Counted from the stretch's first letter, positions 49,527 to 63,885 are shown. The stretch: DNA of 64,000 bases from Acanthacorydalis orientalis (GCA_034766995.1 CM068314.1:32629208-32693207); one strand, 5' to 3'. Notes: generated by a model from the letters alone, not told the origin. A program made the numbers and translations.

Positions 49527-51503
49527 ATAAAAATTCGTTTTTCATCGTTACTCAGGTATGCATTCCATAATTTTAGTTTGTGAACTGTGAAATCTATGTA
49601 CTCTAAGATGAAATGCTGTGTGCCAAGTTTTAATATTGACACGAAAAGCGTTTTATCGAAAAAAATAACATGTGTTGTACTGAATAAAATAGATACCGAA
49701 CAATGAGAAATCAATTACGATACAATTTGAACATTATTATCAAAAAAAAATCATATTGCTTACACTCTCACTCAGACGTATACACTATTCTATAGTATAC
49801 AATATAAATTCAATATACTATAAATATTAATGTAGCGTAGATATTGATTTTAACAAAAATGCAATATATACATTTATTAAAATCAACGTATGTAAGTAGT
49901 TAAGAGAAATAAAAGTAGTAAAAATAATATTTTTAATTTTTATAATGCTTATTTTTATTAAACCCACAAAGTGGAAAAAATGTTCATATACATGAATATC
50001 GTTGTTTGGCATTTATTTTTTTCATCTAATTCGTGAGATTACTAAATTTTTTATCTAAATAAATAGTTTAGAAAATAAAAATACATGTATTTGATGGCAA
50101 TGAAACTTATTTCAGATTTAATTGAATTTACTTCTGATAGAAAACGACAATTTTAAATTAGTTTTCATTTTACAATTCAATCACACAAATAAACAAAGAT
50201 ATTCTCCAAGTGCATGGCACGTTAACCTTACAGAATAACATTAACTGATTTCAAAAGCAAGTACATATGTATATGATTTTTATAAGAATTAGTTGTCAGA
50301 TAAAAATAACAGCACCGAACAGTTGCAAATTATCAGGCTCTTAACTGTTCTTGAAAGAGTTGACGTTAAAAAATAATACTGAAGTATCTATTCAGCAACA
50401 CTTAAGTTGAATAACAAGCACTTGAATTGTTTATGACGATCGTTTCCTATCGAGCAATTATTTTTTGTCATATTGCAACTAATAAATACTTATAAAATCT
50501 GAATATACATATATTAATTCGAATCAAAATTACATACTTGTAACTAATACAAATAAATACCAATCGTGCATATATGAAAATGTATAAATGTGTTTTACTA
50601 TTGTATAGGACTCATACGAAGTCAGAAACAAATAGTAACAAGTAATATCTTGAAACAAGCAAGTAGTTAAAACCGTTTAATGCAATGATTAAATCATTAA
50701 GTTTGCGACACAAACCCGCAATAATTCTTCAGTATCTCTCATGAGATTGTATGCACTTCCTACTACGCATACATGATTAAGTAGTACAGTTACAACTAGT
50801 TACAACGATAGCATCACATGAAGATAACATACACGCCCTGTTATTATAGGCACATGACTGCATGTCTTGATTTAACCTTTGTTTCTTTGTTATCATAATT
50901 TCATATGACTGCCAAAAATAAAAATAAACGAACACAACAATAATTTGAAGCTTCTTTAGATAAAGCAGGAGTATTACTAGTAGCCAAATATACAATAAAA
51001 ACAAATAGTATATTTACTTTTATAATTTGTTTTCAGTTTCAGAAAATTTCTAACTACTTATTTCTTTTTTTTTTGTTATATGTTTTCGTCTGCAGATACA
51101 ATTAAAAGTCTTATATTAACATTGTAACAAAATGTTATTTAATGCACAAACGATAAGAATGATAATGAAATAATACACGATTTTAAATAAATAATGTACG
51201 AATGTTAAACATATCTTAAATAAGTTCCATTGTCAAATATAACTAAAATATATAAAATATTAACTATTATCATTTGTATTTTGCCTTTTAGTATCGAAAT
51301 AACTGTGATAAATATATAATGAACTATTCAATTTTATAATACGTATGCTATTTATTAAATTAAATACCACATTATTCGTGTTTTTCATCAACAAATACTC
51401 AACAGTGTTAGAAAACAACGAATTTTCTTAATATTTCGGACACTGGCATCAATAAGTTGTATTAAAAGTACATTCAAAATTATTATATAAATTTTATTAA
51501 GAT

Positions 51504-51570
<67 letters not shown>

Positions 51571-52038
51571 GAATACGTAATATCAAATTGAATAGTTAAT
51601 TTGAAAGTACAGCCACTGATTTAAAGATGATTGATAGTGGTATAAGCTTTTGTAGTCATGCATTAAATAATGATATAAAATTATTGTACAGTTAAATATA
51701 AATATATTACACGATAAAAATAAATATATAGACTATGTATTTAATGTAAAATTTTATAGAGCCATGCTAGTTTATATTATTCTGTGATTATGATTTAATT
51801 AATCAATGTGTAACCTGGAGTTCAGTAACAACAAAATGCACGCCATTTACTTGAACGAATGAACGAAAAATGTGGTATACAGAAAATTATATATAATGTC
51901 GTTTTAATGTTTATATAAAATTCCGTAATTTTTTAAGAATTAACAATTACTACAATAAAAAAAACATTTTTTTTGTGAAATGAAATTTGTAATTTTTTCA
52001 TTTTGATTTATTTTTATTTACTTTTTGAAAATAAGTAT

Positions 52039-52115
52039 GGGATTCTGCCCCCTACTCGCTACGTTCGCTGACCCCCAGGAGGATCCACCCCCGCTCACTT
52101 ATCGCCCCATCTTAT
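52039..52115. repeat. GC-rich dispersed repeat (CCCCCTACTCGCT core)
   Basis: An abrupt GC-rich patch (TGCCCCCTACTCGCTACGTT, then GACCCCCAGGAGGATCCACC) within AT-rich DNA. It shares the core with the highwire intron repeat at 8578-8640. I recall similar GC-rich units as a repeat in hymenopteran genomes, but that is memory only. Confidence 0.6.
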
Positions 52116-53434
52116 AATCGGTACTGATTCGTGAAACATCGGAAATTATCGGGAATGGAAATGGTTAACTTGTAGAATGTAACTGGAGGTGCAACGTTGC
52201 GATGATGTTCTACACGAAAAAAAATTGTTTTTTTGAAAATTTTACAAATGAATTATTTTTTATATATAGAAAGATACAGAAACCGATTTTAAAAAAAAAA
52301 TTAACGAGGAAAAATAGAACAATTTCATTAAGAAATATATTTATTTTTTTTTTTAATTTAATTGCGAAATGCTAGCTTTCTTTTATTCAGAACAAATAAA
52401 CTAATTGTTTACTAGACGGCATTTTTTCTTCTGAAATATGTTCCTAAAATTTTTATTTAAATATTAATTTATCCTAATTGATTTACGGAAACGTTTTAGT
52501 GTAAAATTATTTAGGCATGGATATATCGATAGGAAAAAGATTTATATAGAAATATTAAATAAAAAATATATTAACTGTATATATTTTGTGAATATTTGTA
52601 TTTTAGATAATGTAAACGAATATAGTGTAAAATCAAATGCTTTTTGTATATGAATAAATTTATTCAGTTATTTATAATCTGTTTTTTATTTCTTTACCAG
52701 TTCTTAACGAAAAAAAATTGATAATTTCCATAAAGATTAAAATAAAAACAGTTATTATCCACGTTAAAAGATATAAGAAAAAAACATATAAATATAAAAT
52801 ATATTTGTATAAATTTGAAACTATCCTTAAAATGATATAAAAATGTTTATATTAATAATTTATCTTAATTTTTTCTTTTTAAAGACTACAAACGCGTACA
52901 AATGATCTCAACTCTTGTACCATTGTAGTACATGTACTGAAAATAAATTGAAACAGTAGGTAATGTGATGAGGTCGACGAAGAGTTCAAAACGATCTGAA
53001 CCATTTGGTCGATGACGCCACAGAGTCATTAACAAATTTAATGCAATCACGAGATGAAAAATGTCACACGCAGTATTTATCTATGTATGATGTGCTTACA
53101 TTTTCACTAATTGTAAGTATAAAATACATGCGTCCGTCTGGCAATCCGCGGATCTTATACGTGATTTAAAAATTACTACGTGCTTAAAATGTTGAATATT
53201 ATTATCTAATATATATATTTAAATTTACTGCTTATTCATGTTTGTCTGTTATAAAATATCTTAAGTACTTTTATTTCAGTAAAATATATCGACACTTTAG
53301 TTTAAGAGTATTATTTATCAAAGAACTTCGATTTTGATCAAATACTATATTTGGATACTGCAGACTTCAAGTTACAAAAATATTAGTTGTATCTGACTTC
53401 TTCAACATTAATAATTTTTGTCAGATAATTCTCT

Positions 53435-53548
53435 AGTTTCACAAAAGAATTCTTTTTTCATCTCACAAATCACATGAAATAGATAAAAATATTTTTATAA
53501 TCTTTATTCGTGGTTTGTGAGATAAAAAAAGAATTCGTCCGTGAAAGT
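53435..53548. repeat. Imperfect 39-bp inverted repeat hairpin
   Basis: Arms 53435-53473 and 53510-53548 pair with 6 mismatches, and the loop is 36 nt. Core matched sequence includes GAATTCTTTTTT and ATCTCACAAA. Pairing weakly extends outward by a TTCTC/GAGAA block. Confidence 0.75.
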
Positions 53549-53679
53549 GAGAACTGTTACACTATGTTAGTACTATTGTGATTTCTGTATTTACTATATT
53601 AAAATGATAAATGTAAGTTTACTTTCATTCATGCTAAGAATGTACTTTTTGAAAATCGAATTCTCTTGAACTATGGTAC

Positions 53680-53755
<76 letters not shown>

Positions 53756-54592
53756 ACTTTTAGATAGATAATAAAATGAATAAATAATTTGATATTTATA
53801 TTTAATTTAGTATTTTTAATTCCATTTTCATAGAATTAAGAACAGTACTGTAAACACCAAGCATTTCATAAAACTGAAATGAAATCTAATAACTGAATAG
53901 ACAGAAAAGTTAATATATTAACGTTTTTCAACCACTAGTTTTTTTACTATTCAAACATCATAATATGATATTTACTATTGAACTCTAATTTAAAATATTG
54001 GTAAATTGTATAAATTATATATTAGTAGATTACATAAATATTTTTTTTTTAATAATTTCATAACTAAAAAGTAATATTTATTCATCAAAATATACTACTT
54101 GATAAAATAAAACAAAAAAAAAATAGATATTCTTCTTGTTAACTGCACAATAACACCAAATATTTCTGCTTTAAATATTTTTCATAAGTAAAATATGAAT
54201 CTCTCTTATAAATAAATATGAATACATTTAACACATTTATTTCTACAGAAAAATATATTTAATTTATACACTGGCTATAAAAAGATATCTATGTATATCG
54301 GAACTAAATAATGATAACTGAAAGACACCATAATGTATGTACATACGTATCGAATTTTAAAAAAAATGTTTATAAAGAACAGACGTTTGTTTTTAAAGAA
54401 AATATACTTTACTATCGAAACACTCATGAAATATTTAACTTTACGAGATGTAGCCATTTAAAATCAGGACTTTTTTTTAGTGATTCAATCTCATGCGTTA
54501 CGAAAAGTAATATGTCTTCATACCAAAAATGGTATATGTAGTTTTTTTAATTTATCGATAAGTAACATATATTAAAATCAATACATATATGA

Positions 54593-54682
<90 letters not shown>

Positions 54683-55187
54683 TGTGAGTTTAAAAATAAA
54701 TTGATGAAAACAAAATAAGTAAATCTTCATATAAATGCAGTGTATAGATAATATCATGATCAAAATTATTTCATTGCATCTACTAATTATTTAATATTTT
54801 ATAAAAAGCAAACTTTTTATTATCCTTTTATAAAAAAAAATAAAATATTCTAACTTCTGTTTTTTTTTAAAAAAAAAAGAAAATGATCATAAATAAAACG
54901 TTATCATTGACTTTGTTGAAAATTTACCTCCCATTTTAATAATTCTTTCAAACATAAAACTGAATATACCATACAACTTATATTCTAAAATATATTTTTT
55001 AAAAAAATATAGTATTTAATTCCAGAAGTAAAATACAATTTATGTTACCTTCAATCTACTTGAATTGTTTGAACGTTTAAGCTATTGAAAAATTCCATTT
55101 ACACATATTAATTTATTTTTATTTCAAATAATAACAATCGTGAATGCCTTCTCATTATTCGATAGAAAATTATTAGTTACTAATTTT

Positions 55188-55256
<69 letters not shown>

Positions 55257-55358
55257 GATAGATAAAATAATACACAATTTCAAGAAATATGTGTTAAGTT
55301 TGTGGTGTAAAAAATGGATTTCTATATAATTTGTTAGATTATAGTATAGGAGAAACAA

Positions 55359-55502
55359 ATGCAGTCAACATTCGTAAAGACTGAAGTCGATGGAAACGAC
55401 GATGGTAGTCATCGTTGTATGCAAAAAAATCAAAGACTATGGCTAAATATACCAGTACCTATTTTTGTTGGTCCAGTGTGTAAAAACGTCGCACGTCCGT
55501 GA
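55359..55502 (+). other. Small open frame of 47 codons in GC-richer island
   Basis: ATG to TGA, giving a 47-residue product with segments TEVDGNDDGSHRCMQ and IPVPIFVGPVC. The block is compositionally richer than its surroundings and ends 140 bp beyond a (TA)n tract. No family was recognised and no splice context is clear. It may be chance, an old exon or regulatory DNA. Confidence 0.2.
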
Positions 55503-55799
55503 AGCGAATAAACTCGGTGATATGTTTTCTCAGTCCAGAAAGAATTTCGATCACCATATTCAAATACTTTTCGTTGTTGTGAAATACAACATAGATACTT
55601 CGTTCAAAAAATATCATGTTTAATTGCAATAGGCTATTTCTATTTTATTTCCATTTTCTAAGCACGCTTCGTTTGATATTAGAAATTTGTTACATTCATC
55701 CAATCTTTTAAAAGCGTTCATAAATACCATATTAAAGTATTATATAATTTAGTATACTTTTTGCAACAGTACGTCTTAGTATTATCAAATAAATAAATA

Positions 55800-55864
<65 letters not shown>

Positions 55865-57021
55865 CCATACAAAAATGCGAATATACACAAATTCACAAAT
55901 AACATCTTTCTATACATTTTTATGTTTTATTTTCTTTATTTGTTAAACATAATATTAGTGGAATTGCTATTGTGTTCAAACTATTCATTATTTAATAAAA
56001 ATATAATTAATTATATAAAAATAGAATTATGTTTTTAATAACTAATAAAAAAAAGTGTGAATTAATATATAAAATACAAATTTTAAAGTAAGATCGAAAC
56101 TTTTATAAATTCCATTAAGCATATTCATTCATTAATCAAAAGTCAATGAAGTAAAATACTTTTTATGATACTGAATATTAAAACACTTCCATTAGTAGCT
56201 AACTAATCGGGATTTTTTTACTTCAATAATGAATAACTTTATGAATGAAATTTAATCGAAATATAGATAACAGAATAAGAATACAATGACCAATTGGTAA
56301 AAACGTGGAAATATTAATTAAATATATGACAAATGAGGAAATTTAACACGATGAAGCGTATTTTTTCAAGAGTAAAGAAAAAAATATTTTTTATTAGAAG
56401 AACAAGAGATTCTAAAAAATATAAACAACCCTTTATTTATTTTTTATATTTTTTCTAAAAAAAGTATAAACACTGACTGAAAATAGCAACTATTTAAATA
56501 TAAACATTTTATCGTGTACTTAGTTTTTATAAAAAAATACGTTGATAATTATTATATATCCTATTCCTAACAAATAATGGAAATAACATAAAATTTCCAT
56601 ACTTTATTCCAAACATATCAAAATAACGAAAATTAATTAAATAATTTCTATAATGCGTGCGTTTCTCACTTTTAAACATTATACAACGCTAATTCTGAAG
56701 TGAATGGCTGGAATTCCAGATATTGGCAAAATATAATTAGCGCATTTTGAAGAGACAAAATAACTACCGACATATGACGAAGCTAGCTATAAAGTAATAA
56801 AAAAGATACTACAATCGACCTAATAGTAATATCAAATAGAGTTGAGAATTGCATGTTACATTCAAATACAAACTGTTTAGAGTGACTCCAAGGAAAACAA
56901 CTTGTCCTTTTCGTGTGTTTCTTGACTTTAAATACACAAGCCTATCACAATAGAGCGGAATATAACGTAAGCAAACAGTTTAAATAACAGTTATATAGTA
57001 ATGAAAGTCATAAGAGTACAC

Positions 57022-57092
<71 letters not shown>

Positions 57093-57808
57093 CAGTCAAG
57101 AATATAATACAATAACAAATTCTAAATCTTCTAAAAACAACTCAAACATATCTTATTTAAATCCGGACTTATTTAAAAATATCCTTAATACAAAAATAAC
57201 ATTTTAAAAGTACTAATATATATATATAATGGAACAAAGTTCCTAATCTGTACAATACTTTTGATTTTATAAAATTACAAAATACTTTTTTGAATCGCTC
57301 TTCAGTCATTACATCCGTTTTTGGTACTTGGTGTTAGTATTAGTGTAGGTATAGGTGTATTCGTATAGGATCAGGTGTATTAGTATAGATGTTAGTAAAA
57401 CTTTTTTTTAATTTTTAACTTACTTTAACGACTAAAATATTATTTCCTCACGTATTCATTTATTTGTTTCATATATTATTTGATGTATTTCTAATTTCTG
57501 GAGTTTATTTCTTTGGTTTGCTCAAGTTTTCAATATTTATAATATTTTATTAATATTATTTACTTTATATCTCATCTCATTTAATAATCTTGGAACAATT
57601 TTCCTATGTCGATTACGCAAAATGATGCATGTACTTTCTCAGAATTTCCCGAAATAGGCACATAAAATCTTTTCACATGTCAATAACATAAAATATCCAT
57701 TTAACATTTTACACTGTTTATCAGTTTCACTTTTTAATACAGACCAATTCATTTTATTAGACTAAGCTATTAATTTATTTTACCTTATACAGAAAAGTTT
57801 TCCATAAG

Positions 57809-57873
<65 letters not shown>

Positions 57874-58851
57874 CATACATATGTATATATATATATAATG
57901 CAGAAAACAAATTTTGTTTTTTGCTTCTAGAAATTTTAAAATAAAAGCCCATTTGAAGGGTTAAACATTATGTTTATAAATATACATACATATAGAAGGA
58001 GAGACAGAGACATTAAAAAAGTGTATCTTCTTTTATATTTCTTAATTTTGAATTTTTGTCGTATTCATTATCAATGTATTCTTTGTGACTATTTTATGTT
58101 TAAATAAATTCAGTTAAATAATACTTTTAAATTTTAACAACATCGTGTATCAATAAAAACGTTGAAATAATTAGAATAAAAATAGAAAAAAATATTTGTG
58201 TGTAATGATAGTAATTATGTGATATACTAGTGTGATATACTATACATAAGAAATCTATATTGATATTTTTTCAAGAACGTTCATATATAAATTCGAATGT
58301 TCACTACAGATCAACATTTTTATAAAAACTTTCAGATAAAAAAAATAAAATACTTTATAATAATTTACACACATGCACACGTATCTTGTGATCTTTCTAT
58401 ATGTAAACTCCACTCCAAATATAACATTATTTTTTTCGAGACAATTGTGAGAATAAGTTATTTTTTTATAAAAAAATGAAATAAAATGACATGCAATAAT
58501 AAATATATTGATGCATACATTAAAAAATTAACAATTTAAGAATATATTAGTATTAGTAGGGCCAGTGAAAATACTCAATCGCTATGTACAACTGAAAAAC
58601 AATTCAACCGCACATAAATTCCGCTCTATAGGTACAAAGTACAAGCTTTTCAGTTCATCATTTGGCATTTCACATGTCTAGGATAGTGGGGATATAAAGC
58701 GCCGCTGCAATAACTGGAGTAGAGAAGTAATAACATGAAAATAGGAACGCTGGACAAGTAGCATTCGACGTCAATGTATGCTGAATACCGCTAAATCGAA
58801 AATAAGTACATTGATCTTAAATTTATGTCGCATAATTATACGAGAAATTTC

Positions 58852-58924
<73 letters not shown>

Positions 58925-59358
58925 TCTAATCATTGAACGAAACATTCGAGCATTTCATAAATGAAAATATTATTTGGTGAAAAAAAGAACGACCGTTTCA
59001 CTATTTTTTAATAATAATAAAAACACATTAATTTAATTAACCTATTTATAAAATAAAACATATTTATAATCAGTTATTTAACTTAATAATAATTACCTAT
59101 ATATATATATATATATATATACTATTTTTAACCAAATATGTACAACAAAAATCTTTCTTATCTATATAATACATATTATTTGTTGTTATGCAAAAAATGG
59201 TATTTTCCAAAAAATATAAACTTTGTATTTTACATTCATACAATAAGATAATCAACCTTTTCTTTTTTAAATAAAAAATATCTTTATGACTCATTTTAAC
59301 GATTTAAAATCTATGTTTAATCAAATCAAAAACCATAAACTTTAAAATACTCTTTCTC

Positions 59359-59394
59359 TGTCTCCATATATATATATATATATATATATATGGA

Positions 59395-59398
<4 letters not shown>
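59359..59398. repeat. 40-bp perfect palindrome with (AT)n centre
   Basis: TGTCTCCATA on the left is mirrored by TATGGAGACA on the right across (AT)n. It is followed directly by another (TA)n tract to about 59449. Confidence 0.9.
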
Positions 59399-59452
<54 letters not shown>

Positions 59453-60638
59453 TACATGCATCGAACTTACAAATACAATTTTATTGAATTTAGTGTTTGC
59501 GCAATGATTTTCAAAATCCTTGAATATATATTTGAAAAGGCTGATGTGACTCATCATGTTATCAATATACCAACCTGTCTAATTAAATAGTCGCGGGACC
59601 ATAGATCGAACATAACCAAAGCAATATTAGACCGGAAACCGCACACGCAAATTGCGAATAATTCTGTTCTGGCGAAAACACATGCCAAAATCTAAATATT
59701 TACGTAGATGATCTGCGTGTAGACACAATTTGCATATAGATAAATGTTTGACTGTAATGTTTTTGAGAAAAAACGGTATTGTAATATATGTTGGTATGAT
59801 GAATGGTAGTTTGTTATTTTTCATTGTGTTATTAAAGAAAATAATGATAAGTGAATCGAATATCTACTAAATTTATATTTTTTTCCCATACTAATACACA
59901 GTGCATATAATGAAACAAATAAATACATGCTTTTACTTTAATATCCTCATTTCATTTTATTGATTAGACCTACTTTTATATAAAATGAAAATATAGGAAC
60001 CGTCTCTGAAAATACTGATAAATTTTAAAGGTCAACTGAAATAGTCGTCATCATTAACACCCTCCTTCTTTTATGTGGCTCGTACATAAGAACCAACTTA
60101 TTTTAAACGAAACAATTTAGTATTTAAATCACTAAACATTTCAAAAAGTGAAATTTCATGAATATCATTCAGTTATTTTACACCAACGCATAAATCTACA
60201 AAATATTTAATGATGTACATGAACACGGCAGAACACTTACGCATCTCACATAAAAAATCACAATATTTCACTATCAAAATATTTTTTTTCATTACTCTTG
60301 TATAATTTTTATAGCATTTTAGTTTGTTTACTAATCTCACAATAAGAAACAAAAACAAAAGTTAACTGTTTTGTTTTTTTAAAAGAAACAGAAAGTTATT
60401 TTAGTATCAGAAAAATTTTATTCACTGTTTATAGTCAATTCAATTTCTGAGTTTATATTCAACTTATTAACATTGTATCGGAAAAGTAACACACTGACGA
60501 CTCAATTTCGATACTGTTCTAGAAATTATTTCCGAACAGAATCGAAACTATTAAATATCGAGTCTGAATACATACTTTTACATAAAATGTTCCAGCATAT
60601 GTGGACTACGTTTCAGAAATACTTTGAATAATATCGAA

Positions 60639-60708
<70 letters not shown>

Positions 60709-60710
60709 TA

Positions 60711-61579
60711 TTAGGTTGTTCAATAAGTCCAGGCCATTGTTTATTAAGGTATTATTTGTCCCAACAAAGATTACCTGTCACTGAGTATTATATACCATTT
60801 TATAGCTCTTGTTTTCTCTTATCAGAATCACTATTCAGTTTGTCATTTTCGTTTGTTTAAAATTGATTTGCATACCCAGCTTTATAGAACTTCAGGTCGA
60901 CAAAAACAAACATCTCCGACATCTATTTGTCTACATCGACATTTGTCTCTTTGATTGTTATAGGCGATGAAAAGAGATGTATTTATGTGAACAAGAAGTA
61001 TCTGAAATAGATAGGTGGACAAAGACAAGCAACCAAGCTCGCGTGTCAAACAAAATCTCCATCCTCGCAAGAAAATGCTCTGTGTTTGGTGGGGAATAAT
61101 CCACTTGGAGCTTGATAGGAATCAGACGATCACAGCTGACGTCTATTGCCAACAATTTTAGCGCCTGGTGGAAGCTGTCTGTCAAAATCACCGATACGAG
61201 ATGATCCTGCAGCACAACAACTAACCCCACATTATAAATCTCACATAAATGACAATTCAGGAACTCGGTTTTGAGGTTCTTCAACATTCGCCGTACTCCC
61301 CATACCTTCCACCGTCTGATTACCACCTTTTCCGCTCACTTTCCAATGCTATTCGTGGAGTTACATTCAACGATGATGAAGAGTTGCAGAATTGTTTCGA
61401 AAATTAGTTTGCTTCAAAAGATTAGGCTTTTTACCGACGTGGAATGGAGAAATTCTCTGAGTGGAAGTAGAGAACCATGAAGAGAAATACATAATTGATT
61501 GATTTTAATTGAATATTGTTGAATAAATTAAACAAATTTTGTACTCACAAAAACGGTACGAACTTATTGAAAAATCCAA
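60711..61579 (+). mobile_element. Internally deleted mariner element with both terminal repeats
   Basis: The left end TTAGGTTGTTCAATAAGTCC matches the reverse complement of the right end (TTGGATTTTTCAATAAGTTC). Both ends abut TA. At 869 bp it is shorter than a typical element of about 1.3 kb. Frames give VIGDEKRCIYVN, KMLCVWW, DVYCQQF, QHSPYSPYLPPSDYHLFRSL and RGVTFNDDEELQ, which are mariner transposase segments in order with stops and frameshifts. The N-terminal helix-turn-helix part is missing. Confidence 0.85.
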
Positions 61580-61771
61580 TATATATATATATATATATAT
61601 AGCTTTTCAGTGATTCAATAATAAATCTTCTATTATAATTTTATAAGTGTTTTTTAAAGTATCTTATACTTATAGAGATAGGAAAAAATATATGATATCA
61701 AAATTAACTTTCTTTAGCTCTACTGGAAAATGAATAAAACGCAAATAAGCTTTTGAATCTCTAAGCCTTCA

Positions 61772-61773
<2 letters not shown>

Positions 61774-61827
<54 letters not shown>
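61774..61827. repeat. (TA)n microsatellite
   Basis: About 54 bp of uninterrupted TA in intergenic DNA. Confidence 0.95.
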
Positions 61828-61831
<4 letters not shown>

Positions 61832-62356
61832 AAATAAATAATTACTTTATTTACAATTTAAAGTTAGTTTAAAATTTAATTACATAAAAAACTTAAAATA
61901 TGTTTACTATTTGGACTGTCAATGACAAAATCCATTACAAATCTAATTTACCCAGAATTTGGCATCGCTGCTATTATATAAAGTTGTTACTAATAAGCAC
62001 TGTCACTGTTACAATTCGAGCAATGCTCTCGTAACACCATTCTTAATTGATTAATAAGGACACACAAATAAGAATACAGTTCGACAAGTGTTACAAGTCG
62101 ATCACGCATACATGTGCTGCGTACCTAACACTTTAATTCAAATTCTTATATTGACATTGTTTATTGAACTATTTATATTTCAATAGACATTATTATAAAA
62201 TAATTAATCCAAGTAGGATACCAAATCAGTGTATTCTTTTCCCATAATATCAAATAATTATGCTATTTTAATTAAATATAACATGAGAAAAATATTTTAA
62301 ATATATTTATTAATACTTGACAAATCGAACTTTCAAAATATAAATCTAACATAAAT

Positions 62357-62358
<2 letters not shown>
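61828..62358. other. Intergenic AT-rich DNA
   Basis: No reading frame, repeat or RNA gene recognised. Confidence 0.7.
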
Positions 62359-62407
<49 letters not shown>

Positions 62408-62413
<6 letters not shown>

Positions 62414-62580
62414 AGGTAAAGTCCGATGACCAGGCAAAGTCCAACTTTGCCTAGGCAAACTGGGGTATGCCTGGCTGCCGTCAATCAAAGTCCGACTTCG
62501 CCTGGTCGTCGGACTTTACAGACAACATGTTGTAGGCAAAGTCCGACTTTGATTAGTCAATGTATATCCTGATTTGACAT
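62408..62580. mobile_element. Palindromic MITE-like element, AAAGTCCGAC family, copy B plus partial tandem unit
   Basis: The main unit 62408-62527 has termini TGTTGTAGGTAAAGTCCGAT and the reverse complement of TGTTGTCTGTAAAGTCCGAC. The pairing covers about 28 bp with 3 mismatches. A second TGTTGTAGGCAAAGTCCGAC start follows at 62528, so the copy is partly tandem. It lies next to (TA)n on the left and a transposase relic on the right. Confidence 0.75.
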
Positions 62581-62589
62581 TTTTTAAGT

Positions 62590-62820
62590 TTTGATATTGT
62601 TGGATCGGTTCAAGATAAAGAAATACCAACACGTGTTCGAAGTGCTCGTTCTGAAGAAAATATCGACTTGGTTCGTGAAAGTGTATTGGAAGAGCCAAGA
62701 ATGTCAATACCATGACAACTGCAACCAACCAACAGCAACTGGGCCTTTTACAGACGACCAGATGGCGTATTTTGCATAAAAATGTATTACCAAATGCTTA
62801 TAAGGTTCAATTAACCTTTA
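62590..62820 (+). pseudogene. Transposase N-terminal fragment (mariner/Tc3-like)
   Basis: Two frames give RVRSARSEENIDLVRESVLE, EPRMSIP, then RWRILHKNVLPNAYKVQLT. This is the conserved helix-turn-helix linker region seen in many insect mariner-like transposases (R(T/S)EENI..VRESV..DP..SI...; WRILHKDLGL.AYKIQLTQ). It is interrupted by a stop and a frameshift, with no catalytic domain nearby. Confidence 0.7.
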
Positions 62821-62978
62821 TGTCAATACCCGAAATTCTCTACACTGATCAATAGCCGAGGTACCCGGGTGCCCCTGCCCTATTTCGTGGAATACAGACA
62901 AACACATTTTAAAATGGAACTTAACTATAAAAAATGATATTTTTATATTTGTTATCTGATAAAGTAAACTGATTAATA

Positions 62979-63028
<50 letters not shown>

Positions 63029-63811
63029 CATCATTTGGTTTATTACTAAAACGTTATTAAGTTAAATTAAGTCCCTTAATATACATTTTTATTCCTCGTT
63101 TTGATTTATAATACTTAAACGCTAAATGATTCATATGAACGATGTCATACTTGTACATCTGTATTTTCATTTGAGATTCATAAAAAAAGTAAGAGCATAG
63201 TGACTGTCGACCTCTTGACCCGAGTTAAAAAGGGAAGTACCCATTGTCCGAGAATGTCATATGGTTCATTATAAACTTGAATAGACATTAGACTATATAT
63301 ACCTTTACTAGAAAACACCTTTAGTATATACTACTAAAAATTACTGATTACTGCAAATGAACGCCACTAAATAAAAGAATTACTTGTATATTTTATTTAC
63401 TTTGTTTTTTAATAAAAAAAATACACCCTACGCAACTGATGAATTAATAATTGAAAAAAATATATATTTATAATTAATTTATAATTGTATTTATAATTTA
63501 TAATTAAAATACATTTATAATTAAAAATAAAACCCTTTCTTCACTTGCTTATAAAGTTCTTGATCTGTTGCAGTTAGTTCTGTTCATAATTATTGAATAG
63601 AAGAAAGTCAATGACACATTAAACATATTTATTTATCTTTTATTTTTATTAATTATAGTTATAGATTTATTTACTGTTCCAAGAAAATGTTATAAAGTTC
63701 AAAAGTAAAATTATACTTGAAATAAAATAAAATTACTATAGCGTCACTTGCAACTCACTCAAATAAATATTTATTTGCCTTGATACCAAAAGTGAAAAAT
63801 TATGAAAACTG

Positions 63812-63885
<74 letters not shown>

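Larger units (their letters stand above)
49530..60700. other. Long AT-rich stretch without a convincing gene
   Basis: I find no exon-like conserved frame. It has (TA)n tracts at about 51507, 53684, 54594, 55190, 55803, 57024, 57810, 58857, 59098, 59398 and 60643. A GC-rich dispersed repeat lies at about 52040-52120, a hairpin at 53435-53548, a 47-codon frame at 55359 and a palindrome at 59359. GC-richer unassigned blocks lie at about 58560-58800 and 59585-59720. Confidence 0.65.
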
